DNA of 64,000 nt from NCBI RefSeq assembly GCF_009827335.1, contig NZ_WTYH01000001.1, positions 620,001-684,000 of the forward strand, in the 5' to 3' direction. Within the stretch, counting starts at the first letter, position 1; each line of letters begins with the position of its first letter. Both the position numbers and the translations under genes were made by a program. This document shows, piece after piece, positions 10,173 to 19,681 of the stretch. Below the pieces are notes generated by a model, which did not search any database, was not told the DNA's origin, and saw only the letters and a program-made list of their open reading frames with translations. Source of the DNA: Aurantiacibacter arachoides (GTDB taxonomy: Bacteria; Pseudomonadota; Alphaproteobacteria; Sphingomonadales; Sphingomonadaceae).

Positions 10173-10187
10173 TCCGCAATGCGCGGA
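10173..10187. promoter_or_regulatory. Candidate operator dyad in the divergent rhamnose promoter
   Basis: TCCGC-aatgc-GCGGA is a perfect 5-bp inverted repeat in the 94-bp gap between the kinase gene (minus) and the aldolase gene (plus). The gap must hold both promoters, and the DeoR regulator encoded in the same locus is the natural candidate to bind here. Evidence is only position and symmetry. Confidence 0.3.
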
Positions 10188-10250
10188 TATGAGCAAGACG
10201 TAGCGAAATTGATTGCTTGTGAAAAGAGGAATCGCTATGGCGGTCGAACC

Positions 10251-12362
10251 ATGAACATTCAAACGTGCCTGGCCGGAGAGGCCATTCCTTTCGCCATTCC
10301 AGTCAGCCGCTGGGATGATTCCATCGCCGCCGGAATGAGCGAGTCTGAATTGCTGCTCTACCGCTCAAACCTGCTCGGCAGCGATCTGACGGTCACCAAC
10401 TTCGGCGGCGGCAATACCTCGGCCAAGGTGATGGAGGTCGACCCGCTTACCGGCCAGCAGGTCGAGGTGTTGTGGGTAAAGGGCTCGGGCGGCGATATCG
10501 GCTCGATGAAGCTCGATGGCTTTGCCACGCTCTATGAAGACAAGCTTCTGGCGCTGGAGGATCACTACGTCGGCGAGCAGGACGACGACAAAATGGTCGG
10601 CTTCCTGCCCCACTGCACTTTCAACCTGAATACCCGCGCGGCCAGCATCGACACGCCGCTGCACTCGCTGTTGCCCTACACTCACATCGACCATGTCCAT
10701 CCCGACGCGATCATCGCGCTCGCCGCCTCGTCGGGCGGCGAGGCGGCGACGCGGGAAATCTGGGGCGATGCCATCGGATGGCTGCCGTGGAAGCGCCCGG
10801 GTTTCACGCTCGGCGTGATGATCCGGGATTTCGCCCGCGCCAATCCGCAGGCGAAGGGCGCGATGCTGGCGGGCCACGGGATCATCTGCTGGGCCGACAA
10901 CGCAAAGGATTGCTACGAGCAGACCGTTCGCCTGATCGCGGACGCGGCGCAGTACCTGAACGATCGGCTGGCCGGGAAGCCGGCTTTCGGCGGCAGTGCG
11001 CACCCGGTTCGCGACGACCGGCTGGCGGTTGCCGCCGACCTCATGCCCCGCCTGCGCGGTCTGATGACGGGGGCGCGGCGCAAGGTGGGGCACTTCTCCG
11101 ACGACGAGGCGACGCTGGAGTTCGTCAATTCCGCCGATCTCACGCGGCTGGCTGCGCTTGGCACCAGTTGCCCCGACCATTTCCTGCGCACGAAGATCGC
11201 GCCGCTGGTGCTCGATCCCGAGCGGCTGGAGGACGACGATTATCTCACCCGCAGCGTGGCCGAATATCGAGATCTCTACGCCGCCTATTACGATCGCTCG
11301 AAGCGCGACAATTCGCCCGCCATGCGCGATGCCAACCCGGTGGTCGTGCTGGTGCCGGGGGTGGGCCGCATGACCTTTGCCGCCGACCGCGCCACCGCGC
11401 GCATCGCCGGCGAGTTCTACCTCAACGCCATCAACGTGATGCGCGGGGCCGAGGCGATCGGCGATTATATCGCGCTCGACGAGCAAGAAGCCTTCGACAT
11501 CGAATACTGGTTGCTCGAAGAGGCCAAGCTGCAGCGTATGCCCGCACCAAAGCCGATGGTGGGGCGGATCGCGCTCGTCACCGGCGGGGCGGGCGGTATC
11601 GGCGCCGCCACCGCGGCACGACTGCTGCGCGAGGGCGCCTGCGTCATGTTGGCGGACCGCGACGGGGCTGCATTGGGCCCGGTGTGCGACGATCTCGCAC
11701 AGGCGTTCGGCAAGGACGTGGTGCGTGCCGTGGAGTGCGACGTGACCGACGAGGCGCAGGTCGCTGCAGCCTTCGCCGAGTGCGCGCGCGAATTCGGCGG
11801 GCTCGACATTCTCGTCGCCAATGCCGGGATCGCGTCCAGCGCGCCCATCGAGCAAACCTCTCTCGAGCTGTGGGACCGCAATTTCGACGTTCTCGCGCAG
11901 GGCTATTTCCTCACCGCCAAGCACGCCTGGGACCTGCTCAAGAGGATGAAGGAGCAGGGCGGCACCTCGGTCGTCTTCATCGGCTCCAAGAACGCGGTCG
12001 CCGCGGCGGCCGGGGCGTCCGCCTATGCCAGCGCCAAGGCCGCGGCCAACCATCTGGCCCGTTGCCTTGCCCTCGAGGGCGCGCCCGAGGGGATTCGGGT
12101 CAACGTCGTCAATCCCGACGCCGTGATCAGGGGGAGCCGCATCTGGGACGGCGACTGGCGCAAGGAGCGCGCGGCCTCCAACAAGGTCGACGCGGGCGAG
12201 GAACTCGAGGCCCACTACCGCAACCGCTCGATGCTGAAGCGCGACGTACTGCCCGAGGACATTGCCGAGGCCGCCTACTGGCTCGCCAGCGATGCCAGCG
12301 CCAAGTCGACCGGCAACATGATCAACGTCGACGCGGGTAACGTGCAGGCGTTCACGCGCTGA
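10251..12362 (+). CDS. rhaEW: Bifunctional rhamnulose-1-phosphate aldolase / short-chain lactaldehyde dehydrogenase
   Basis: 703 residues with two domains. The N-terminal class II aldolase part (to about residue 400) has the zinc-site pattern [20 protein letters not shown] and AGHGIICW. The C-terminal SDR part (from about 435) has [15 protein letters not shown] and the catalytic YASAK. This fusion is the known RhaEW type that cleaves L-rhamnulose-1-phosphate to DHAP and L-lactaldehyde and oxidises the aldehyde to L-lactate. The ATG at 10251 is the start by family length; a GAAAAGAGGA sequence lies about 20 nt upstream, so a slightly earlier non-ATG start is possible. rhaI follows after 21 nt. 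Confidence 0.92.
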   Translation: MNIQTCLAGEAIPFAIPVSRWDDSIAAGMSESELLLYRSNLLGSDLTVTNFGGGNTSAKVMEVDPLTGQQVEVLWVKGSGGDIGSMKLDGFATLYEDKLLALEDHYVGEQDDDKMVGFLPHCTFNLNTRAASIDTPLHSLLPYTHIDHVHPDAIIALAASSGGEAATREIWGDAIGWLPWKRPGFTLGVMIRDFARANPQAKGAMLAGHGIICWADNAKDCYEQTVRLIADAAQYLNDRLAGKPAFGGSAHPVRDDRLAVAADLMPRLRGLMTGARRKVGHFSDDEATLEFVNSADLTRLAALGTSCPDHFLRTKIAPLVLDPERLEDDDYLTRSVAEYRDLYAAYYDRSKRDNSPAMRDANPVVVLVPGVGRMTFAADRATARIAGEFYLNAINVMRGAEAIGDYIALDEQEAFDIEYWLLEEAKLQRMPAPKPMVGRIALVTGGAGGIGAATAARLLREGACVMLADRDGAALGPVCDDLAQAFGKDVVRAVECDVTDEAQVAAAFAECAREFGGLDILVANAGIASSAPIEQTSLELWDRNFDVLAQGYFLTAKHAWDLLKRMKEQGGTSVVFIGSKNAVAAAAGASAYASAKAAANHLARCLALEGAPEGIRVNVVNPDAVIRGSRIWDGDWRKERAASNKVDAGEELEAHYRNRSMLKRDVLPEDIAEAAYWLASDASAKSTGNMINVDAGNVQAFTR

Positions 12363-12383
12363 GAGAACGCGGGGGGAGAGGAT

Positions 12384-13676
12384 ATGCAGAACACCGTGAT
12401 TTCGCCCGACCTGATCGAGCAGGACAACGCCGCTCGCCTCGACGCGCTGGAGGAGGACTACGCAGCTCTCTCACGCGCGCTGGAGCGGCGCGGAATCGCC
12501 ATCGGACAGGTCAAGGAGCGGGCGAAGGACTGGTCCGTCGCGGTGCCGAGCTGGGGCGCGGGGCGGGGCGGCACGCGCTTCGCCAAGTTTCCGCTGGCCG
12601 GCGAGCCCACCAACATCCACGAAAAGCTGGAGGATTGCGCCGTCATCCACCAACTCGGCCGCACCACGCCGGGTGTCTCGCCGCATTTTCCGTGGGATCG
12701 GGTCGAAGATTATTCGGCCTTGCGCGAAGAGGCGGAGAGCTACGGTCTGCATTTCGATGCGGTCAATTCCAACACTTTCCAGGACCAGCAGGACCAGCCA
12801 CAGAGTTACGCCACTGGCTCGCTGTCCTCCACCCTCGAGCCGACCCGCAGGCAAGCTATCGAGCACAACGTCGAGTGCATCGAGATCGGCCGTCATCTCG
12901 GCTCCGACCGGCTGACCGTATGGGTGGGCGACGGCACCAATTTCCCTGGACAGCAGGATATGGGGCGCAGTTTCGACCGCTACCTCGACGCTGCCGCCGA
13001 GGTCTATGCCGCGCTGCCCGCGGACTGGACGATGATGCTGGAACACAAGATGTTCGAGCCGGCCTTCTACTCCAGCGTCATTTCCGACTGGGGCAGTTCG
13101 CTGATGGCGGCGCAAGAACTGGGCGAGCAGTGCAAATGCCTGGTCGACCTCGGCCATCATGCTCCCAACGTGAACATCGAGCAGATCGTCGCCCGCCTGC
13201 ACCGCGCGGGCAAGCTGGGAGGTTTTCACTTCAATGACAGTAAGTACGGCGACGACGACCTCGACAGCGGCAGTATCAACCCGCACCAGTTGTTCCTGGT
13301 CTTTAACGAGCTGGCCGAGGCCGAGACGGCCCCGCGCGGCGGTTTCGACCCGGCCTACATGATCGACCAGTCGCACAACGTGACCGACCCGATCGAGTCC
13401 ATGCTCTCTTCCGCGGAGACCATCGCCGGATGCCATGCGCGCGCATGGCTGGTCGACCGGGAGGCGCTGCACGCAGCGCAGGAGAGCAACGATGTGATGC
13501 TCGCCTTCCGTACGCTGCGGCAGGCCTACGAGACCGATGTCGGACCCATCCTGGCGATGGCGCGGATGGAACAGGGCGGGGCGATCGACTGGCTCGGGAC
13601 CTACCGCGCCAGTCAACATCGCGAGCGCAAGGCGCAGGAACGCCGCGCCGTGGGGCTGGGCGCGGGTATCGTTTGA
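12384..13676 (+). CDS. rhaI: L-rhamnose isomerase (RhaI type)
   Basis: A 430-residue TIM-barrel sugar isomerase of the Pseudomonas stutzeri RhaI group rather than E. coli RhaA. Metal-site features include the segment around LEHKMFEPAFYSS, CLVDLGHHAPNVNIEQIV and GGFHFNDSKYGDDDLDSG. It interconverts L-rhamnose and L-rhamnulose with a divalent metal. A GGGGGAGAGG ribosome binding site precedes the ATG. The gene lies between the aldolase/dehydrogenase and the rhamnosidase. Confidence 0.93.
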   Translation: MQNTVISPDLIEQDNAARLDALEEDYAALSRALERRGIAIGQVKERAKDWSVAVPSWGAGRGGTRFAKFPLAGEPTNIHEKLEDCAVIHQLGRTTPGVSPHFPWDRVEDYSALREEAESYGLHFDAVNSNTFQDQQDQPQSYATGSLSSTLEPTRRQAIEHNVECIEIGRHLGSDRLTVWVGDGTNFPGQQDMGRSFDRYLDAAAEVYAALPADWTMMLEHKMFEPAFYSSVISDWGSSLMAAQELGEQCKCLVDLGHHAPNVNIEQIVARLHRAGKLGGFHFNDSKYGDDDLDSGSINPHQLFLVFNELAEAETAPRGGFDPAYMIDQSHNVTDPIESMLSSAETIAGCHARAWLVDREALHAAQESNDVMLAFRTLRQAYETDVGPILAMARMEQGGAIDWLGTYRASQHRERKAQERRAVGLGAGIV

Positions 13677-13705
13677 CGCCGACGAGGCGAACGAAAGGGA
13701 GAGAG

Positions 13706-16700
13706 ATGAAGATCAAAAGCGGGCCGTTGACGCTTGCCATAGCCATGCTTCTTGCAGGCTGCACCACCGGCATGCCGGCTTCCGATCGTACCCAGACATC
13801 GGCGGACCCCCTGCTCGCCGGGTTCGTCGATCCGCCGCAGAGCGCGCGGCCACGCACATGGTGGCATTGGATGAACGGGAATGTCACCCAGGAGGGGATC
13901 GCCCGCGATCTCGAATGGATGAACCGCATCGGCCTCGGCGGGATACAGAATTTCGACGCCAGCCTGACGACGCCGCAGATCGTCGACGAACGGCTCATCT
14001 ACATGTCGCCCGAATGGCGGGAGGCGTTTCGCTTTGCGGTGAGCGAAGCCGATCGCCATGGCCTCGAGTTCGCCATCGCCGCTTCGCCCGGCTGGAGCGA
14101 GACCGGTGGCCCATGGGTGGAACCCGCGGACGGAATGAAGAAACTCACCTGGAGCGAGACCGTCGTGCCGGGCGGGGAGCGCTTCCACGGCCGAATAGCC
14201 GCCGCTCCTACCGAGACAGGCCCTTACCAGGACGCACCCTTCGAGGACGAACTGGCCATGGTTTCCGAGGGCAGCGAGACACAGGTGCCCACGGCTTCGG
14301 GACGGATCGCCGTCCTTGCCGTGCCACTCGCGTACGATCAGTTGCCCATTTCCCAGATCACCCTGGCCGACGGCACCGCGCTGGACTTCGCAACGCTGAC
14401 CGACGGTCGTTTGCAGACCACTGCCATGATCCCGCTGGCCGAAGATCTGTCAGGCGAGGTGCTGATCGAGTTTCCGCGCGCGGTCACCGTGCGGTCCGCG
14501 AATGTGGCCATGCCCGGCCTTGCGCGGCCGTTTCGCGGCGTCCCCATAGCACCCGTGCTTCAAGTGGAGGGGCCTGATGGCTGGCGCGATGTCGCCGCCT
14601 TGCCGCTCACGGGCGTGCCGACCACGGCGAGTTTCGACCCAGCCACGGCGCGGCGTTTCCGCCTTGCCATCGCTGCCAACCCGGCGGGCAACGGCAACGA
14701 CTTGGATGCGCCTGCGCCCGGGGCACAGAGCTTTGATATCTTCGCATTAGGCGAACTCGACGAGGTTCCGCTCGCCGAGCTGCGCCTGTCGAGCGAAGTG
14801 CAGCTCGACGCGCTCGAACAGCAAGCCGGCTTCGGCACCGTGCTCGATTACACCGCGGTCACCCTAGGCGATTCCAGCGCCACGATCGACCCGGCCATGG
14901 CCATCGACCTGAGCGATCGCGTGGCAACGGACGGCTCGCTCGACTGGACACCGCCCCCGGGGCGCGACTGGCGCATTCTGAATTTCGGATGGTCGCTGAC
15001 CGGCAAGACCAACCACCCCGCAACGCCGGAGGCGACAGGGCTCGAGGTCGACAAGCTCGATCCTGCCGCGGTCCGGCGCTACCTCGAAACCTATCTCGGC
15101 ATGTATCGCGAGACGCTTGGCCCGGACATGATGGGAGATCGCGGACTGACGGCGCTGCTTACCGATTCCATCGAGGTCGGCGCAGCCAACTGGACGCCGC
15201 AAATGGAGACCGAATTCGCTGCGCGGCGCGGCTATGCACTGCGCCCGTGGTTGCCCGCGCTGGCCGGGGCGGTGCTCGGCTCTCCGGCCGAGACCGAGCG
15301 GTTCCTTCACGACTGGCGCGAAACGCTGGCCGAGATGCTCGCGGAGTACCATTACGGGACCATCGCAGAGGTGGCGCACGAACACGGCCTGCGGGTTTAC
15401 GGCGAGGCGCTGGAGAACGGTCGTCCGATGCTCGGCGACGACCTCGCCATGCGCCGCTATGCCGACGTGCCGATGGCGGCCATGTGGACCTACGCGCGTG
15501 GGAATACCCCCCGCCAGTCCCTTATCGGCGACATGCGTGGCGCGGCTTCGATCGCGCACGTCTACGGCCAGAACCTGGTCGCCGCCGAGAGCATGACCGC
15601 GGCCAATGCACCGTGGGATTTCGCGCCGCGTGACCTCAGGCGCATCATCGATTTCGAGTTCGCAAACGGGGTAAACCTGCCTGTCATCCACACGTCGGTC
15701 CACGTGCCGGTCGAGGATCGCAAGCCCGGCCTCTCACTGATGATCTTCGGGCAGTATTTCAATCGCAACGAGACCTGGGCGGAGATGGCCGGTCCGTGGA
15801 TCGATTACATCGCGCGCAATGCCTTCATGCTCCAGCAGGGCCGCGCGGTGGCCGACGTCGCGGTTTTCGCCGGTGAGGAAGCGCCGCTGACCGCACAGTA
15901 CGCCGGCGGCGTGCCGGCGGGCCTGCCGCGCGGCTACGGGTTCGATTACGTAAATGCCGACATGCTGCGTGATGCTGTGACGATCGACGGCAACGAACTC
16001 GTCTCTACCGGCGGCGCGCGCTATCGAGCCCTGCAACTTGCGGGATCGAGCGATAGCATGACTCTTTCTGCGCTCGCGCGCGTGGCCGAGATTGCACGCG
16101 CTGGAATCCCCGTCATCGGCACCAGGCCCCGTAGCTCGCCATCGCTTCTGGACGATCAGGCTGCTTTCGAAACCCTCGCAGCCGAGACCTGGGCCCTGCC
16201 GAATGTGACCCATGCCGTCGACATCGACGCGGCCCTAGGATCTCAGGGTCTCGCACCCGACTTCTCCGCCGACGGAACCTGGGCCGACCAGCTTGCCTTC
16301 TTCCACCGCCGATCGGGCGATGCGGACATCTATTTCGTGGCGAACCGGTGTGCCTGCGCGGTAGAAACGAACCTGCACCTTCGAAGCTCCAGCCGAGCTC
16401 CGCAATGGTGGGATGCGGTCAACGGTGAAACACGTGAACTGTCGTTTACGCAAAACGGCGATGTTACCACGATACCGCTTGCGCTGGCCGCGGAACAGTC
16501 GGGCTACGTCGTCTTCCGTGATGTCACGGCCGCGACATCTGCCGTCGTTCCGCCGCCAAGCTATCGCACGCTCTCCTCGGTGGACGGCGAATGGACCGTC
16601 GCTTTTCAGCCCGGTCGTGGCGCACCGGCGCAAATCACCATGGCGAGTTTGCAACCGCTCGACCAATCCGATGACCCAAGCATTCGCTATTTTTCCGGTG

Positions 16701-17044
16701 TCGCCACGTACACGACGACCTTTTCCTTGAGCGCAATGCCGCACGGCGAGCGCCTTGTCCTGGATCTCGGCCAGGTCGGAGACATCGCCGAGGTATCGGT
16801 CAACGGCATTCCTGTCGGCACCACGTGGTTCGCGCCAGACAGGGTGGACTTCACCGACGCCGCGCGAGCCGGTGAAAACGTGCTGGAGGTGCGCGTCGCC
16901 AATCGCTGGGCCAATCGACTCATCGGCGACGTGCAGCCCGGTGCCGAACCGGTGACCTTCGTCGCCGCGCCCACCTATCGACCGGACGCACCGTTGCGTC
17001 CGGCGGGCCTCATCGGACCGGTCCGCATCCTCGCTCGCGATTGA
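13706..17044 (+). CDS. GH106 family alpha-L-rhamnosidase lipoprotein
   Basis: 1112 residues from the ATG at 13706, behind a GGGAGAGAG ribosome binding site. The N-terminus is a lipoprotein signal with lipobox LLAGC (Cys19), so the enzyme is anchored to a membrane facing the periplasm or the surface. The family signature follows at once: PRTWWHWMNGNVTQEGIARD and GGIQNFDASL. Internal RVYGEALENGRPM and ANGVNLPVIHTSVHVP belong to the catalytic region. The C-terminal segment (about 1010-1080) looks like a carbohydrate-binding beta-sandwich. It releases terminal alpha-L-rhamnose, feeding the adjacent RhaI pathway. Confidence 0.9.
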   Translation: MKIKSGPLTLAIAMLLAGCTTGMPASDRTQTSADPLLAGFVDPPQSARPRTWWHWMNGNVTQEGIARDLEWMNRIGLGGIQNFDASLTTPQIVDERLIYMSPEWREAFRFAVSEADRHGLEFAIAASPGWSETGGPWVEPADGMKKLTWSETVVPGGERFHGRIAAAPTETGPYQDAPFEDELAMVSEGSETQVPTASGRIAVLAVPLAYDQLPISQITLADGTALDFATLTDGRLQTTAMIPLAEDLSGEVLIEFPRAVTVRSANVAMPGLARPFRGVPIAPVLQVEGPDGWRDVAALPLTGVPTTASFDPATARRFRLAIAANPAGNGNDLDAPAPGAQSFDIFALGELDEVPLAELRLSSEVQLDALEQQAGFGTVLDYTAVTLGDSSATIDPAMAIDLSDRVATDGSLDWTPPPGRDWRILNFGWSLTGKTNHPATPEATGLEVDKLDPAAVRRYLETYLGMYRETLGPDMMGDRGLTALLTDSIEVGAANWTPQMETEFAARRGYALRPWLPALAGAVLGSPAETERFLHDWRETLAEMLAEYHYGTIAEVAHEHGLRVYGEALENGRPMLGDDLAMRRYADVPMAAMWTYARGNTPRQSLIGDMRGAASIAHVYGQNLVAAESMTAANAPWDFAPRDLRRIIDFEFANGVNLPVIHTSVHVPVEDRKPGLSLMIFGQYFNRNETWAEMAGPWIDYIARNAFMLQQGRAVADVAVFAGEEAPLTAQYAGGVPAGLPRGYGFDYVNADMLRDAVTIDGNELVSTGGARYRALQLAGSSDSMTLSALARVAEIARAGIPVIGTRPRSSPSLLDDQAAFETLAAETWALPNVTHAVDIDAALGSQGLAPDFSADGTWADQLAFFHRRSGDADIYFVANRCACAVETNLHLRSSSRAPQWWDAVNGETRELSFTQNGDVTTIPLALAAEQSGYVVFRDVTAATSAVVPPPSYRTLSSVDGEWTVAFQPGRGAPAQITMASLQPLDQSDDPSIRYFSGVATYTTTFSLSAMPHGERLVLDLGQVGDIAEVSVNGIPVGTTWFAPDRVDFTDAARAGENVLEVRVANRWANRLIGDVQPGAEPVTFVAAPTYRPDAPLRPAGLIGPVRILARD

Positions 17045-17256
17045 AGCTGTGCGTCACCCATTGACGTTAGCGAAACGTGCCGGCGGTTCGACCCTTGGAT
17101 TTTACAAAAAATGCAGCCCTACTAACACTTTAATGCATTTGCATCGTCGATACCACATTATTGAAAGCGTACGTTTTACTTGCCTCGTTGCAATTGGGAT
17201 TTTTGCACCACGAAGAGGTACGTGACGTATCCGTGACAATGGGATGGGAGTTTCCA

Positions 17257-19605
17257 ATGCGAGTTATCGGTTTAAAGCTTGCTCTGCTGGGTTCCGCCTG
17301 CGCCGGCGCATTTGTGGTTTCGGCGCCCGCCAGTGCGCAGGACGCACAGTCGGCCGACGGTGTCCTGCCCGAGGCTCAGGAGGAAAGCCCCAACACCATC
17401 GTGGTAACGGCTCGTAAGCGCGAGGAAGACCTGCTCGACGTGCCGCTGCCGGTCACGGTCGCCACGCAGGAGCAGTTGGAGCGCGACCAGGTCTACAATC
17501 TCACCGACCTGCAGCGCATCACTCCGGCGCTCGAGATCAGCCAGACCTCGGGTGGCGAATCCAACGGCGGCGGTCGCCTTCGCGGCATCGGTACGGGCGT
17601 GTTTAACCCCTCGGTCGCATCTTCGGTCGCGCTGGTGGTGGACCAGGTGCCGGTCGGCAACCTGTCGTTCCCGCAGCTGTTCGATCTCGCCCAGGTCGAG
17701 GTGCTTCGCGGACCGCAGGGCACGCTGTTCGGCCAGGGTGCCTCCGGCGGCGTGCTCAACGTTTCGACCCGCAGCCCGCGCCTCGGCGAATTCGGCGCCA
17801 ACGCCAGTGTCGACTTCGCCGACAAGGGCACGGCGGGTTCCGAAGTCGGAGAGCTGGTCGTCAACGCCGGCGTCAACGTGCCGCTGGGCCAAGCGGTGGC
17901 ACTGCGCGTTGCCGGCCAGTACCGCGACGAGGACGGCCTGCAGCGCAGCGTGACGACCGGGCGCGACAACTCGATCGAGGACTGGGGCGTACGTGGCCGC
18001 CTGCTCATCGAGCCCAACGATGCGGTGAGCGTCGTGCTGAATGCCGAGCACGCCGAGAACACGACCGATGGGCAGAACTTCTTCGCCATTGCGATTGCGC
18101 CAAACTCGGCGACGCCGTTCGGGCCTCCCGGCGCGACGCTGGGCGCAATTTCGAACGGAGCTTTCCTCAATCCTGCGGGCTGCGCGCTGCCGGAAATCGA
18201 CGAGCGGGCCGAATTCTATTGCGAGGATGCACCGAGCTTCCTCGAGACCGAAATCACCGCCCTGTCCGCGGTGGTCGATTTCACCTTCAGCGACACGCTC
18301 AGCCTGACTTCGGTCACGGGATTCCGGGACCGCACTTTTCGCCAGTTCCACCGCGACTTCTCGCGTCTCGTCGGCGCACCCGCTGCACAGCAGAACCGGA
18401 CGCGCGAGGATTCGCACGGAGTCAGCCAGGAATTGCGCCTGACCTACACGGGGGATCGTCTGGACCTGGTGACCGGCGGATTCTATCAGGATTTCAGTTT
18501 CGACCGTACCCCGATCGGCGACGCCCTGACCTTCGGATCGAACCTGCCCGAACAGCGCATCGGCTTCAGCGTGTGCAACCAGGCCGGGACGTTCTGCCCG
18601 GTGCCGACCCAGTTCACCGACGAGATGACGGGCAACCGCACGATTGCGGCATTCGCCGACGCGACCTTCAGGTTCTCGGACATGCTGAGCGTGTTCGGCG
18701 GCCTTCGGTATGACGATTATTCCAACCGCACGACCGTCATCACCTATCCGGCCATTCCCGGAAATGCCGGCGGCCCGGCCAGCGCGCCGCGCGTTCTCGA
18801 GGTGGACGATAGCAACATTTCGGGCCGGATCGGCGTCAGCTTCCAGCCTACCCCCGATGCCAATATCTTCGCTTCCTATTCGCGCGGGTACAAGCCGCCG
18901 GCCGTGGGCACCAACCCGGCCGGGCAGCTCTTCCAGCTCGATCCGGAGAAGACCAACGCCTTCGAAGTCGGCGCGCGCTTCGACGTCGGCCGGTTCCAGG
19001 TGTCGGGCAACGTGTTCTACACCGAGCTGCAAGATTTCCAGAGCCAGACGAGCGTCCTCGTGGGCACCGCGCTCATCTCGCAGCCGCTCAACATCGACCA
19101 GATCGAAAGTTACGGCTTCGAGGTCGGCGCGATCGGCGAGCTCTTCGAAGGCTTTACGCTGAACACCGGTTACCAGTTCAACCACATCACCTATCCCGAC
19201 GGATACCTCGGCGATGCGGGCGGCGATCTGGGCGGGACGCAGTTCCTCAATGCCCCGCGGCACAAGTTTACGCTTTCGGGCGAATACTCTGTGCCGCTGT
19301 CGAATGCGTTGGAGGTCTTTGCCAACGCCAACCTCGTCTACAAGAGCGAGGTCCTGCTCGCTGCCCGCGTGGACGACCGCTACCGCTTTCCCGCGCACGA
19401 ACTGATCAATGCGGGCTTCGGCGTGCGCGATCCGGACGGCATGTGGAATGCCTCGATCTTCGCGCGCAACCTCACCCAGTCGCGCGAGCCCACCGCCTAC
19501 CTCGCGAGCACCTTTGCCGGTCAACTCGACGGCGGCATCCGTGCCTGGCCGGTCGCGGGCCTCACGGCGCGGGTCGTCGGCATCAGGGTCGGCTTCGAGT
19601 ACTGA
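17257..19605 (+). CDS. TonB-dependent outer-membrane receptor
   Basis: 782 residues from the ATG at 17257, chosen for the upstream GGGATGGGAG and the clean signal peptide ending SAPASAQ. The plug domain starts at NTIVVTARKREEDLLDVP (TonB-box-like, then plug), with the conserved VEVLRGPQGTLFGQGASGGV. The rest is a 22-strand-type barrel ending with aromatic EY, typical for Bam insertion. Flanking rhamnosidase and beta-glucosidase genes indicate a glycoside as the transported molecule. The 212-bp gap upstream is AT-richer than its surroundings and probably holds its own promoter; I saw no terminator or strong operator in it. Confidence 0.92.
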   Translation: MRVIGLKLALLGSACAGAFVVSAPASAQDAQSADGVLPEAQEESPNTIVVTARKREEDLLDVPLPVTVATQEQLERDQVYNLTDLQRITPALEISQTSGGESNGGGRLRGIGTGVFNPSVASSVALVVDQVPVGNLSFPQLFDLAQVEVLRGPQGTLFGQGASGGVLNVSTRSPRLGEFGANASVDFADKGTAGSEVGELVVNAGVNVPLGQAVALRVAGQYRDEDGLQRSVTTGRDNSIEDWGVRGRLLIEPNDAVSVVLNAEHAENTTDGQNFFAIAIAPNSATPFGPPGATLGAISNGAFLNPAGCALPEIDERAEFYCEDAPSFLETEITALSAVVDFTFSDTLSLTSVTGFRDRTFRQFHRDFSRLVGAPAAQQNRTREDSHGVSQELRLTYTGDRLDLVTGGFYQDFSFDRTPIGDALTFGSNLPEQRIGFSVCNQAGTFCPVPTQFTDEMTGNRTIAAFADATFRFSDMLSVFGGLRYDDYSNRTTVITYPAIPGNAGGPASAPRVLEVDDSNISGRIGVSFQPTPDANIFASYSRGYKPPAVGTNPAGQLFQLDPEKTNAFEVGARFDVGRFQVSGNVFYTELQDFQSQTSVLVGTALISQPLNIDQIESYGFEVGAIGELFEGFTLNTGYQFNHITYPDGYLGDAGGDLGGTQFLNAPRHKFTLSGEYSVPLSNALEVFANANLVYKSEVLLAARVDDRYRFPAHELINAGFGVRDPDGMWNASIFARNLTQSREPTAYLASTFAGQLDGGIRAWPVAGLTARVVGIRVGFEY

Positions 19606-19627
19606 AGCAAGGAATTATCGCATCAGG

Positions 19628-19660
19628 GCGCGGGGGCGCGGTTGGTCCGTACCCCCGCGC
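19628..19660 (+). terminator. GC-rich hairpin between TonB receptor and GH1 gene
   Basis: GCGCGGGGG (19628-19636) pairs perfectly with CCCCCGCGC (19652-19660) around a 15-nt loop, followed by TCTTGCTTTA. It lies 23 nt after the receptor stop and 22 nt before the GH1 start, so it may be a partial terminator lowering expression of the glucosidase, or an mRNA-stabilising hairpin. Confidence 0.5.
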
Positions 19661-19681
19661 TCTTGCTTTAGGAGAACTTGA

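Noticed and set aside
10365..12215. Open frame of about 616 codons antisense to the RhaEW gene
   Set aside because: No recognisable motif; it mirrors the sense gene's codon bias and lacks a ribosome binding site.
12471..13619. Open frame antisense to rhaI
   Set aside because: Shadow frame; the sense protein has full family length and motifs.
13430..13705. Upstream extension of the GH106 frame
   Set aside because: It overlaps rhaI; the lipoprotein signal and ribosome binding site fix the start at 13706.
17272..19524. Open frame of about 750 codons antisense to the TonB receptor
   Set aside because: Composition is that of a GC-rich codon-position shadow (Arg, Glu, Asp, Val rich, no domain), and the sense strand encodes a clear receptor.
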